In this document: one piece after another, positions 15,563-24,700 of the stretch
Layout of the letters: each line of letters begins with the position of its first letter
Position numbering within the stretch: the first letter of the stretch is position 1
Assembly (NCBI RefSeq): GCF_030295425.1
Contig: NZ_AP027081.1
Coordinates: 1,922,001-1,986,000 of the forward strand
Source of the DNA: Mesoterricola sediminis
Lineage (GTDB): Bacteria > Acidobacteriota > Holophagae > Holophagales > Holophagaceae
DNA length: 64,000 bases
Direction: 5' to 3'
Notes under the pieces: generated by a model
What the model was told of the DNA's origin: nothing
The model's input: the letters and a program-made list of their open reading frames with translations, nothing else
Databases searched by the model: none
Made by a program: the position numbers and the translations under genes

Positions 15563-18500
15563 CTACGACAGGGTCTTCTTCGAAGGCGGTACCGTGCGTT
15601 TTCCCGCCTGCGAGGACCGCCTGAACCGCAAACCCGCCAGCAGCCTCACGTTCATCGGGTCCGAACCGCTCCGACCACCCCCCGACACCCCCCCGACCAC
15701 CCCCCGACCGGGGGCCGCGAAGTGGTCCGCCCCACCCCGCGAAGTCACCGTCGTAGCCAAAGCCGCGAGGGCCTCGGCGTCAATCAGACCCAGGCGCCGC
15801 GCCCGGCCCTCGGCGTCCTCCCCCTGGTAGAGCAGCTCGTACAGGAACGTCTGGCCCTGGCGGCCCTTGTGCGCCACCACGAACTCCATCTCCTGCAGCC
15901 GGGCCAGGTGGATCTTCATCTGGGTGTCCCCCCAGCCGCAGGCCTCCCGCGCCTGCCGGCGGGTGAACTGGAAGTCCGCCTGGGCCACGCCCTGGCGCTC
16001 GCACTCCGCCTGCACCCAGGCATGGAGCAGGGTCAGCAGCTTGCGGGTCTGTGGCAGCAGCTCGTCCACGGTCCGGTAGAACACCTCCTGGGCCAGGTCG
16101 TTGGCCAGCGCGATGTCGTCCTTGGTGACCTCGATGTAGCGCAGGCCGTCCCGCACCTTCACCTCCCGCTGGAACTGGTGCAGCAGGGCGATGGACCGGA
16201 TCAGGGTCAGGTACTTCACGTGGTCGCGCCGGCTCCGGGTCTGGTCGTCCCGGAAACTCAGCTGGTCGGCGTAGGGGTTCACCACCGCCAGCGGCTGCAG
16301 CAGGCGCTGGGCGTTGCGGTGCAGCTTCTGCAGCCGCTCCCGCTCGGGCTTGGCGATCAGCCCTTCCAGCGTCTCCCGCCGCCGCTGCAGGGCGTGGATG
16401 GCCCGGGTCTGCTCCCGGCTCTCGTTCACCGTCAGCACCAGACAGCGGTTCAGCAGTTCCTCGTCCAGGTCGATCGCCGTGGTGGTCAGGCACAGCATCA
16501 CTGGGCCTTCCACGGTGTAGTCGTGGGTCGTGAGCATCCCCGTTTGGGGGTCCTTGCCGGTGGAAGCCATGGTGACCCGGCCTTCGGACTGGAGCAGCTT
16601 CAGGGCATAGGCGGCCTGTTTGGCGCCCTCCTCCTCGGCGATGGCGAGGATCTTGTGCCTTAGCGCCCGGTCGCCCATGTAGAACAGGCTCTGCCCGGAC
16701 ATGGCCGAATAGCGCACCACGTCCTCCTCGGGCATCAGGTCCAGCATGGCGTCCATCAGGCTGGACTTGCCGGCGGCGCTGGCCGACTGGATCAGCAGGG
16801 CCAGGGGCCGGTCCAGCAGCCGCGAGACGGCGGCCAGGTAGCCGGTGAGCTTGTTGGGCTCCTCCCCGACGATCCCCATCCGCTCGAAGTGCCGGAGGAC
16901 GAGCTGGGTCAGGTCCGGCGCCTTGAGCAGTTCCAGGGCCTCCACGTGCTCCTCCCGGCTGAGCTCGGGCTTCTTCTCCTTCTCCGCCAGGGCCTCGGCC
17001 AACTGGTCGGCCTGGACCTCCTCGACCTTGCGCAGGATCTTCCCCAGGTCCTGCTTCAGCCGGTCCTCGGCCTCGGACAGCTCCAGGCTGGCTTGGCGGA
17101 TGAACGCCACCCGGGCCTTGGCCTGGTAGAGGTCCAGGGTGTCCACAAAGAAGTGCTCACCCCGGGTCACCATCAGGTTCACCTTCAGGGTCTCGGGGTT
17201 CAGCGGCTTCTCCCAGCCGCGGACCCGGTACTGGCGGTCCTCCAGGGTCAGCAGCAGGTCCTTGCCCTGGGCCTCGGCCGGAACCTCGCCGCTGGGCGCC
17301 GGCGGCACCGGCGACGCCGGCAGCGCCACCGCGTCCAGCGACACAGCCGGGGCCGGTTCGGCGGCTAAAGGAGGAAGCACCGGGGACTCCGGTTCCGCCG
17401 GGGCGGGTTCGGGAGCCTGGTGGCTGGTTTCTTCCGGCGCGACCAGCACCGGCTCCGGCCGCGCCGGCGCCTTCCCCTGGCCCAGCCATTCCGCGCTCCG
17501 GATCGCCAGGCCCAGGCTTTTGGCGGCCGGAGCCACTTTCAGGGCGTACTCGTTGGCGTCCATGCCCTTCGGGAACTGGATCCGGTAGCAGGCGATCCCG
17601 TGCGCCATCAGCTTGGCGGCGAGCTTCTCCGCGGCGCGGTCCCCGGCCTCGTCCCGGTCGTAGGCGATCAGCACCCGCTCCGTCCCGTAGCGCTGGAACG
17701 CGGCCAGGTGGTCCGGGGTGAACCCCTCCACCCCGTAGGCCGCGGTGACATTGCGATACCCGGCGCACCAGAACGTCAGCGCGTCGATCAGCGCCTCGCA
17801 CAGGATGATCTCCTTGCTCTCGGCCAGCGCCGCCACGTTCCACACGCCCTTGTGCGGCCCCGGCAGGTACATGTGATAGGGCGTGCCCTTGCGCAGGTTG
17901 TCCAGGAGCTTGCGGCCGTAGACCTCGGTGACGTTGCCGGCCTCGTCCAGGATCGGGATCACCAGGCTGCCGTTGAAATGCTCGTGGCCAGACTCCCGGT
18001 AGATGCCGAGCTTCGCCAGCTGGCCGCGGATCCTGCCGCCCTCCTTCCAGGCCTTGCCCGGGAGGCCATAGCTCAGCGTCCGGTTCGCGTAGCCCAGCTG
18101 GAACCTCGTCACCGCCTCCGGATGCGCGATCCCGCGGGTCTTGAGGTAGTCCAGGGCCTCGGCGCTGCGCTTGAGGGTGTCGTGGTAGTAGCCGATCACC
18201 TGCCGCAGCAGGGCCTGGTCGTCGGCGTCGAAAGCCACGGCTGGCGGTAGCTTGCGCAGGGCGCTCGAGGCCACCGGGCCCGACGCCGGGGCGCCCGGGG
18301 CGAGGTCCGCCCGCAGCTGCTCCACCGCATGCCGGAAGCTGATGCCCTGGAGCTTCATCACCCAGTCGATCGGACCGCCGCCGGTCCCGCAGCCAAAGCA
18401 GTGGAACAGGTTCTTGGCGGGTGTCACCACCAGCGAGGCCTCGCCGTCGGCATGGAAAGGGCACTTGCCGAGCCGGTCCTTGCCGTTCCGGGTCAGCTCG

Positions 18501-18580
18501 ATCCCGGCCGCCTCCACCAGCCGCTCCACCGAAACCTCGGCCTTCAACCGCTCCAGCTCGGCATCGGCAATACGGGCCAT
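15563..18580 (-). CDS. Large primase-helicase: CHC2 zinc finger, Toprim and AAA+ ATPase in one chain
   Basis: A 1005-residue protein with three units. (1) A CHC2 zinc finger: Cys40, His43, Cys61, Cys64. (2) A primase Toprim core: Glu262 in CEALIDAL and Asp308/Asp310 in AYDRDEAG. (3) After a Pro/Ala-rich linker (about 370-440) and a coiled segment, an AAA+ domain with Walker A SASAAGKSS (Lys605), Walker B-like ILAIAEEE and sensor/arginine-finger region DLDEELLNRCL. It resembles replication proteins of plasmids, ICEs and phage satellites that prime and unwind their own DNA. The last 60 residues are low-complexity. ATG 18580 begins MARIADAEL; the frame stays open to 19393 but the upstream part is shadow. 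Confidence 0.88.
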   Translation of the reverse strand: MARIADAELERLKAEVSVERLVEAAGIELTRNGKDRLGKCPFHADGEASLVVTPAKNLFHCFGCGTGGGPIDWVMKLQGISFRHAVEQLRADLAPGAPASGPVASSALRKLPPAVAFDADDQALLRQVIGYYHDTLKRSAEALDYLKTRGIAHPEAVTRFQLGYANRTLSYGLPGKAWKEGGRIRGQLAKLGIYRESGHEHFNGSLVIPILDEAGNVTEVYGRKLLDNLRKGTPYHMYLPGPHKGVWNVAALAESKEIILCEALIDALTFWCAGYRNVTAAYGVEGFTPDHLAAFQRYGTERVLIAYDRDEAGDRAAEKLAAKLMAHGIACYRIQFPKGMDANEYALKVAPAAKSLGLAIRSAEWLGQGKAPARPEPVLVAPEETSHQAPEPAPAEPESPVLPPLAAEPAPAVSLDAVALPASPVPPAPSGEVPAEAQGKDLLLTLEDRQYRVRGWEKPLNPETLKVNLMVTRGEHFFVDTLDLYQAKARVAFIRQASLELSEAEDRLKQDLGKILRKVEEVQADQLAEALAEKEKKPELSREEHVEALELLKAPDLTQLVLRHFERMGIVGEEPNKLTGYLAAVSRLLDRPLALLIQSASAAGKSSLMDAMLDLMPEEDVVRYSAMSGQSLFYMGDRALRHKILAIAEEEGAKQAAYALKLLQSEGRVTMASTGKDPQTGMLTTHDYTVEGPVMLCLTTTAIDLDEELLNRCLVLTVNESREQTRAIHALQRRRETLEGLIAKPERERLQKLHRNAQRLLQPLAVVNPYADQLSFRDDQTRSRRDHVKYLTLIRSIALLHQFQREVKVRDGLRYIEVTKDDIALANDLAQEVFYRTVDELLPQTRKLLTLLHAWVQAECERQGVAQADFQFTRRQAREACGWGDTQMKIHLARLQEMEFVVAHKGRQGQTFLYELLYQGEDAEGRARRLGLIDAEALAALATTVTSRGGADHFAAPGRGVVGGVSGGGRSGSDPMNVRLLAGLRFRRSSQAGKRTVPPSKKTLS

Positions 18581-18634
18581 GAAATCCTCCGTCCGCGAAA
18601 AACCTGTCAAGTGCTTTTTGAAAAAATGTCCACG

Positions 18635-18663
18635 TTGCAGACTACCCGCATTACGAGTATCGT
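18635..18663 (+). promoter_or_regulatory. Candidate promoter of the XRE regulator
   Basis: TTGCAG at 18635-18640, a 17-bp spacer, then TATCGT at 18658-18663. It lies in the 114-bp divergent region between the primase and XRE genes, where the regulator could act on both. The -35 match is good, the -10 match moderate. Confidence 0.4.
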
Positions 18664-18694
18664 CAAGCCTGCCCCGAAAGGAGTCCCTACGCTC

Positions 18695-19084
18695 ATGGCT
18701 GGAGTCATTCAGAACAGGACGACCGTGAACAGCCACGAGCAGCAGTTCTTCAAAGCCATGGGCGCGCGCATCGCCCAGGCCCGGAAAAAGCGGGGCCTGA
18801 CCCAGCAGCAGATGGCCGACCAGCTCGGCATCGCCCAGCAGACCTACGCGCACTACGAGGTGGGCGACGTGCGCATCCCGACCTTCGCGCTGCCCGCCCT
18901 GGGCGCACTGCTCGGCATGACCCCGAACGAACTGCTGGGCCAGACCACCAACCCCCGAAAGGCCAAACCCGGCCCCATTTCCAAGCTCGATCAGCAATTC
19001 GAACGCATCCGCCAGCTCCCCCGCGCCCGCCAGCAGGTCCTCATGGACATGCTCGACGGCGTCCTGGCCCAGGCGGTCCACTGA
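18695..19084 (+). CDS. XRE-family transcriptional regulator
   Basis: A 129-residue protein with a Cro/C1-type helix-turn-helix at about residues 17-72 (RIAQARKKRGLTQQQMADQ, LGIAQQTYAHYEVG). A basic linker and a short C-terminal helix (LDQQFERIRQLPRARQQVL) follow, probably for dimerisation. The start is ATG 18695 with GAAAGGAG upstream; earlier in-frame ATGs lie in the promoter or antisense to the primase. It is divergent from the primase-recombinase pair, the usual place for the repressor of an integrative element. Confidence 0.9.
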   Translation: MAGVIQNRTTVNSHEQQFFKAMGARIAQARKKRGLTQQQMADQLGIAQQTYAHYEVGDVRIPTFALPALGALLGMTPNELLGQTTNPRKAKPGPISKLDQQFERIRQLPRARQQVLMDMLDGVLAQAVH

Positions 19085-19390
19085 TCCTGCCGGTTCGCTC
19101 GTCGTTTTTTCTTTAGCAGCTAAAAGCCAAGCAGCCCCCACCTGGACGCTGGGGGTTGGGGGCCGCTTCTTCTGTACGTACCAAGGAAACGGCGCGCCGG
19201 CAGCGGCCTTCCTGCTGCGGGGTTCGGCTCGGAGCCCTCTCCCGCAGGCCATCCCGGGGCCCCTCCCCGAATCGATCCTGCTGCGTCCGTCCCGGCCCAT
19301 CACCCCCTCGCGGCCTGGGGGGATGGGCCGGGCGCGAGCGCTACGCCGCGTCTGGGCGGTCCCTGACGGGCCGGGTGGGTCGGCGCCTTC

Positions 19391-19468
19391 CACGGGCGCC
19401 CTCGCTGCCAGGGGCGTGCTGCAGCGCAGCGGAGGCGCGGCCCTGGCCGAGGGCGAGCCGGCCGGCGC
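19391..19468. repeat. Imperfect direct repeat, copy A
   Basis: It starts CACGGGCGCCCT and ends AGGGCGAGCCGGCCGGCGC. Copy B lies at 19806-19898 in the same orientation with a ~15-bp insertion. Both contain a GGCGCCCT..AGGGGCG-type foldback and the stretch GAGGCGCGGCC. The copies bracket the palindrome at 19641. Confidence 0.7.
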
Positions 19469-19554
19469 GACCGAGCATCAGCGCCAGGCCGCTAATGCCC
19501 AACCCCTGCGTCGGGTGTTCGCCCAAACGGAGCCGATGAGCCAGCCGCGGCGGG

Positions 19555-19577
19555 AGACATAGCGAACCGTTATGTCT
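19555..19577. repeat. Stem-loop with 10-bp arms
   Basis: AGACATAGCG at 19555-19564 pairs with CGTTATGTCT at 19568-19577 with one mismatch around a 3-nt loop. No T tract follows. Confidence 0.5.
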
Positions 19578-19640
19578 AGGCAGGCGGCGGGAGTTCGATG
19601 AAGCGCTCGGCGGCGTAGCCGACGAGGGGTTCAGCAGAAC

Positions 19641-19670
19641 CATTTTTGATAATCATGATTATCGAAAATG
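19641..19670. repeat. 30-bp near-perfect palindrome
   Basis: The two 15-bp arms meet without a loop at 19655/19656 and differ at one position; the centre is GATAATCATGATTATC. The AT-rich core stands out in GC-rich surroundings. It could bind a dimeric regulator or serve as a recombination site. It has some likeness to Fur-box half sites (GATAAT/ATTATC), but spacing differs. Confidence 0.6.
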
Positions 19671-19805
19671 CGCCGCCTGCCGACCGCCGCGGCTGGCGGC
19701 GATGACTGCTGCCACGGCGAACTGGAGGGACCCGTTGGGCTCTCGGCGTTGCCGCCGTCTCGGCCGCCGCTTACCCTCTGCACGACCGGATGGGACGCGC
19801 TGCGT

Positions 19806-19898
19806 CACGGGCGCCCTGCAGCAAAGGGCGTGACGCAGCGCAGCGACAACGGAGCGGAGCGGAGGCGCGGCCGTTGCCCAGGGCGAGCCGGCCGGCGC
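19806..19898. repeat. Imperfect direct repeat, copy B
   Basis: Second copy of the repeat at 19391-19468, with an extra segment near 19853-19860 that breaks up the GCGCAGCG..GGAGGCGCGG part. It ends just before the sharp fall in GC content at about 19915. Confidence 0.7.
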
Positions 19899-19915
19899 CC
19901 GAGAAGGATGTAATC

Positions 19916-20245
19916 ACAAAAAAAATCCAGAACAAACATAATAATCAGCGAGCCAAAGAACATATTCCAAAACCCACCAGGTAAATGACAAAAGCAACGC
20001 GAGTTATAAATAGAGCAATGCGCAGGGCCGGGACGTGCAATTCTGTTTTTCCAGAGCTTGGAATAAAATAGGTGAATGGATTCAAATATGACAATAAATA
20101 TGGCAAAAGGCCATTTTTATTTTTTGAAGAAACGATAGCGGCTAGACACTCTATTAAAGAAAAAGAAAAAAAAGCAACTTCAAGCCATCGACAACTCGTC
20201 AATTTACACACCAAATCCATACTAATACCATGGCTATATATCATA
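19916..20245. other. AT-rich gene-free stretch after the CPBP gene
   Basis: About 330 bp of strongly AT-rich sequence downstream of the leftward CPBP gene. No ORF with recognisable features and no clear terminator. The base composition matches the immunity-like genes to its right, not the GC-rich repeats to its left. Confidence 0.5.
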
Positions 20246-20887
20246 TCATTTCAAAATTACTAAAAAATTGAAAACAGAATGCAGAACGCATGAAATCCAA
20301 ATTTTGCCAGAATACAAGTACACCAATGACAAACAAATTCCCAAAAAGAACGCCATCACAATATTTCCGCTGGAGACATGAGCCATGGCAAATATAATTG
20401 ATCCACCCAAGCAATAAAATATTTTTCCATTGAATAAGCCCAGAAACATGCGCCTGAAATACAACTCCTCAACAATCGGCCCAATTAGCATAGAAATCAA
20501 AAACCCCGATAAAACAAATATTTTCGGAATCTCCGCGCTATCAACAATCCGGCCTTCTATAAAATCCGTTAACGGTTTTGAATTCGCTAGACAGGGCCAT
20601 TGGGGGGCCGCCCATCTTGAAAGCAGGTATAATGCCAATACGGCCCCAGCGGCAGAAATTAAAGATCTTCCGAATGTGCCTTTTGGCACACCATACATTC
20701 CTTTGTGGGCCATCCAAAAAACTAGTGCCAGAACCAAATAAAACACAACGGGATAGCATAAATACCACAATAAATATCGCTGAGACCGAAAGGCAATGCC
20801 AAATGAGCCAAAAAGAATGACCAAAGCTGGCTGCAGGAAACAAGGCAACAACCAAAGCAATATCCGCCTAGAGCCAAATGTATACAT
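20246..20887 (-). CDS. CPBP-family intramembrane metalloprotease
   Basis: A 213-residue multi-pass membrane protein with the three CPBP (Abi/Rce1-like) motifs: EELYFRR (Glu140, Glu141), FAMAH (His170) and HSVFN (His203, Asn207). These are the metal-binding and catalytic residues of intramembrane proteases. In bacteria the family is often linked to bacteriocin or toxin self-immunity. ATG 20887 lies directly after a run of eight G (minus strand) that may act as ribosome site. It is the last gene of the RHS locus. Codon use is AT-rich compared with core genes. Confidence 0.8.
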   Translation of the reverse strand: MYTFGSRRILLWLLPCFLQPALVILFGSFGIAFRSQRYLLWYLCYPVVFYLVLALVFWMAHKGMYGVPKGTFGRSLISAAGAVLALYLLSRWAAPQWPCLANSKPLTDFIEGRIVDSAEIPKIFVLSGFLISMLIGPIVEELYFRRMFLGLFNGKIFYCLGGSIIFAMAHVSSGNIVMAFFLGICLSLVYLYSGKIWISCVLHSVFNFLVILK

Positions 20888-20909
20888 ACCCCCCCCAAAA
20901 AAAGGAACA

Positions 20910-21332
20910 TCAGTCAGGTTTGGAATCTGGCAAAGAGTCCTTTTCAGCAGCACGTGTAGCCTTTGCATTATTACTGGCACTACTCGTGGAAACACCAATT
21001 GCAGAGAAAACCATTTCTTTCATCTTTTCGACAAGAGTTTTCCCGGTTGAAGCCGCAACGCCTAATTGTTTTTTACCGGACTCAGCAATCGCCCTATCCG
21101 CCTTCTCTTCTTCGTCATTATTGCCAGAATCCTGATGCCGCTCGGCTTCTCTCGCTTCAGCTCGTAAGGCATCACCCTTCTTTAAGCCTTTTGTACCCTC
21201 GACGACAAACTCAACACCTGCCTTTGCGGCAGCTGTTCTCGGCATTTTGGAACTAAAAATGCTGCCCAAGACCGCCTTGAAAGCCTTTGCGATTTTGCTT
21301 CCAATTCCGTTCCCCTTACCTGCTTGTGACAA
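20910..21332 (-). CDS. Charged protein of unknown function in the RHS operon
   Basis: About 140 residues; Lys/Glu/Ala-rich with a strongly charged middle (GLKKGDALRAEAREAERHQD, then NNDEEEKADRAIAES) and no clear signal peptide or membrane segment. The start is uncertain: the frame begins at TTG 21332, and an ATG begins MPRTAAAKAG at residue 30. It lies 3 bp after the previous stop and 22 bp before the CPBP gene, so it is part of the operon. I do not recognise a family; it may be a remnant linker of a toxin or an immunity factor. Confidence 0.55.
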   Translation of the reverse strand: MSQAGKGNGIGSKIAKAFKAVLGSIFSSKMPRTAAAKAGVEFVVEGTKGLKKGDALRAEAREAERHQDSGNNDEEEKADRAIAESGKKQLGVAASTGKTLVEKMKEMVFSAIGVSTSSASNNAKATRAAEKDSLPDSKPD

Positions 21333-21335
21333 ATA

Positions 21336-21788
21336 TCAAAGATCTGGAGAAGTAACCGGGGGCACTAGAGAAGGAGGATGCGGAGGTGGAGGAGGCGGAC
21401 GAAGTTGCCATCCAGGACGCTTCAATTCTTTCTGGATATTATATTTTTTACCGCATAGCTTGAACTGAAACCCACGAACGATAAATAAACTCATTGATGA
21501 ACGGATTTCAATCCCATGTGCTTTAAACCAAACATATAAAGGGTCGTCCTCCTTTGCAAGCCATTTCCCTTCGATCCAATCGGGGAGCCGATATTGCATG
21601 ATAGCAGTTGGATCCTTTCTGATCTCATTTAACTGAGAACGAGAAAACATTGCATAGACCTTCTCTATGCCAACTGAAGCGCTTGACGGTGATGCCGCAT
21701 CAACACTGCCTTCAAATTCTCTACGGTCACCGCCCAAGGCAAATGAATAAGCCACAAAGGCAACAAGGCAAGCAGTTACCCAACGCAT
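21336..21788 (-). CDS. Secreted DUF6794-like protein, candidate immunity protein of the RHS toxin
   Basis: A 150-residue protein. It has a signal peptide (residues 1-18), then a helical domain with RLPDWIEGKWL, a YVWFKAHGI segment and an SSMSLFIVRGF helix, and a proline-rich tail with six consecutive Pro. The Trp/Gly pattern resembles DUF6794, a domain I associate with polymorphic-toxin neighbourhoods; this is memory, not a search. The start lies 1 bp after the RHS stop, the classic place for an immunity gene. The signal peptide suggests protection in the periplasm. Confidence 0.6.
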   Translation of the reverse strand: MRWVTACLVAFVAYSFALGGDRREFEGSVDAASPSSASVGIEKVYAMFSRSQLNEIRKDPTAIMQYRLPDWIEGKWLAKEDDPLYVWFKAHGIEIRSSMSLFIVRGFQFKLCGKKYNIQKELKRPGWQLRPPPPPPHPPSLVPPVTSPDL

Positions 21789-21789
21789 C

Positions 21790-24700
21790 TTAAAATCTCC
21801 AATCGTATTTCACATTGGCGTCATTGAAGATTTCAGTCGGTTTACCTGGGTACCTGTATGCAAGAATCCCCTGATCCCCAACTCGCCAAACGTTCCCGTG
21901 ATAACCAGGATCAACCTTATAGCCATACAGGCTTTGCCCATGGGTTGCCTTGTATCTCATGTTGGCAACTCCCAACAAATCGTTGCCTGATAGCCCCGTG
22001 CCTGAAGCCTTCGGATGGGTATGGAATCCTGCAACCAGGGTCGCTCCCTTCGGGATGCCCTTGAGAGCATCCTTGGAGAAGATCTCTACCGTTGCTTGAC
22101 CGTCCTTTGACTCTTTGGCAGTAATTCCTCTCTGGATCGTACCGTAATGGAATTTGCCCTCAGAGGAATATATCTGGGCTCCGTACTCCCGTTCGCTCAC
22201 GTCTTTGTGGTCAGCTACGATTTGATCCCTGAGCCCCTTGACCGCATCTTCAAACTTGGTGAACCCGGTCGTATTGTTCTCTTTTGTTTGCGACGCCTCT
22301 TTCTTTTTTGCCACACTGGCTTCTAGATCAGTATTTTCACCACCCACGACCGTGGCGGAAGTCGCGCTTGGTGATGTTCCATCTGTATTTATTTCAGTAT
22401 TTCCCGATGGCATCTTTGGGGTCTCCCCGGCCAACAGTCCAGTGGGATCAATGCCAGTAACAGGATTATTACGGACGTAAGAGTATATATTCCAGCTCTG
22501 TGTCAGCTCAAAATGCTGGTCCCGCGCCGGGTCGGGACTGGCGAAACGTCCATACATGGGCAGGTAGAATCGCGCCTGCATGTAGATCAGCCCCGAGATA
22601 TCGGTCTGCTCGTGGTTGGTATACCCCTTGGCCGTCTTGTAGGCCATGGAGCTTTCCAGCAGTTCACCGAACGGCATGAACTTCTGCCGTCCCTCCAAGG
22701 CACCGGTCGGTCCGGTCACCACCCGCGGACTCCCCAAGTGGTCCACCTGTGTCACATGCAAGCCATTCGCATCGAACTCCCCAGCCTCCCGGGTTCCAAG
22801 GTAGAGGATATCTCGTTCCCACGTCCACGGGCCCCCAGGGACCCGCTCGTACTGACAGACAAGCTGCCTTGCATCGTTGTAGATCTGGAGGCGGGACTTC
22901 TGAAGCACAGTTCCTTGGTATTCATGAATAAGGGTTCGCAGGCCATCTGCTCTGTATTGGTAGACCTCCGCGTAATTTCTCCCTGGCTGCTCCATCACGA
23001 CCACGCGGGCCAGCGCGTCATAGGTCAAGGAGATGGACCGCCCTGAAGCGCCCGGTGCTTCGAAAACCTGCGTGAGGTTCCCCTGGAAATCATAGCTCGC
23101 GCCCGTGTCCGCCCCGTTGGTGCCCGTTGCCGGCAACCGATTGGACTGGAACAGGGCGGGATCGTCCGGAGAGAACGAAACGTTGATCAAATTCGAAGGC
23201 ACCGTTCCGGGACTGGTCGTCTGAGACAAAATCCGGTTCCCGAAACCATCGTAGTCAAAGGATTGGTGCTGCTCGCCGTAGGTCTGACTGCGGATGACGG
23301 CGGCGGTCAGTCGATCCAGCTCGTCGTAGCCGAAGGTATCGGAAACGCCAAGCTGAAGGTCGCGCACCTCTTTGATCCTCCCGATTCCGTCATACCCGTA
23401 CTCCCAACTCTCGAGGGACGTGTTCGATGCGCCGAAATGCTTGATGGATGCGAATCTCGCCTGGTCCGCGTCATAGGTGAAACGAGAGTAGGCCCCATTG
23501 CCATAGTCAATGCCCGTAGGCTGGCCGCTGACCGCGTCATAGTTCGGCGCGGGCATGGAGGCAACGATGGTCGAGCCTCTCAACAGGATGTTCGGAAGAC
23601 CCAGGACCGTATGGTAGCTTTGGGTCCATCCTGAATGGCTGGTCGTGCCGGAAGTCCGGTTCCCGTATCCATCATGGCCGAACGTCTGAGTGAAGGATTC
23701 ACCGCCCACCGTCGTCACCAGGGATTCCAGGCGGCCCGTACCCGTGTTGTAGCCATAGGTCGTGAGGATGTCACCATCGGTGCTGGCCAGAAGCTTGCCG
23801 CGTCCACCGGCGGGATCGTAGGTGAAGGTCTGGCTATTGACGCCGCTGCCATCAAACCTCAAAGCCGTAGGCCGGCCCAGGTCGTCATAATCGGTCACGA
23901 CAGAACGGCCGTTGTAGCTGGTCGCGCGTGGTTTCCCCATCAGGGTCCAGGAGGCGTACGTCGTGACGCCACTTTCGGGCTGGGACAGGCTGGCCAACCA
24001 TCCAAGGGCATTGTAGGCCCAGGTCCTGACCTGCGTATGACCCCTGAGGTCCGACTGCTGAACCACGGAGATCCTGTTCGAGGCATCGTACCCGTACCGC
24101 GTCTGCTGCCCCTTGGCGTCGATGACGGCCTTGAGCCGGCCCTCCGAGTCGTACTGGAACCGGGTCGTTTGGGTATCCCCTACCGTGACCTGTTTCTGGA
24201 ACCCATCCCCGACAGGGTACGACGTGACGGTCTTGATCCCCACGGGCGTGAGGGCCTTGATCACCCGGCCACGAGCGTCCAGGGAGACGCCAGAACCCGG
24301 GTAGAGCCGCGGGAGCGTGGTGGTCACGGTCGTTTCCGGTGTCGTTTGCCACTGAAGGCACTCGCGGGTTCCCGTCTCCGGATCTGCTGGCCCCCATTTC
24401 TTGCATACCGAGGTACCAGGGATGGTGACCGTCTGCACAACCTCGAGGACGAGGTTCGGTATCATCCATCGCGCCTCGTCGTCAGCTCCCATTCCAGACA
24501 ACCAGACGGATTCTCCTGTCTGGCGCCCCATGATGTCCCTGCCGTAGACCTTGTGGGAATAATCTCCTCCCACGGTTCGGCGCCGTTCCAGGATCAGTTC
24601 GCCAAACCCATTGAAACGGTATTCGGTCCACTGGTCGCCACGGGTCACCTGGACGCCGCGGTGGTCAGAATCCGAATAGGTGATGGTCATGCCCACATCC

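Larger units (their letters stand above)
19085..19915. other. Gene-free stretch with palindromes and repeats
   Basis: No gene I can support in about 830 bp, although GC stays high. It contains a stem-loop at 19555-19577, a 30-bp near-perfect palindrome at 19641-19670, and two copies of an imperfect repeat (19391-19468 and 19806-19898). It marks the border between the recombinase module and the AT-rich toxin locus. Confidence 0.6.

Noticed and set aside
18581-19393. N-terminal extension of the primase frame to a 1276-aa ORF
   Set aside because: The upstream part runs antisense to the XRE gene and through the promoter region; the CHC2 domain starts properly at MARIADAEL from ATG 18580.
19500-19700. 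Integron attC site
   Set aside because: Stem-loops are present, but the conserved RYYYAAC/GTTRRRY core boxes are not, and no integron-type integrase is in the window.
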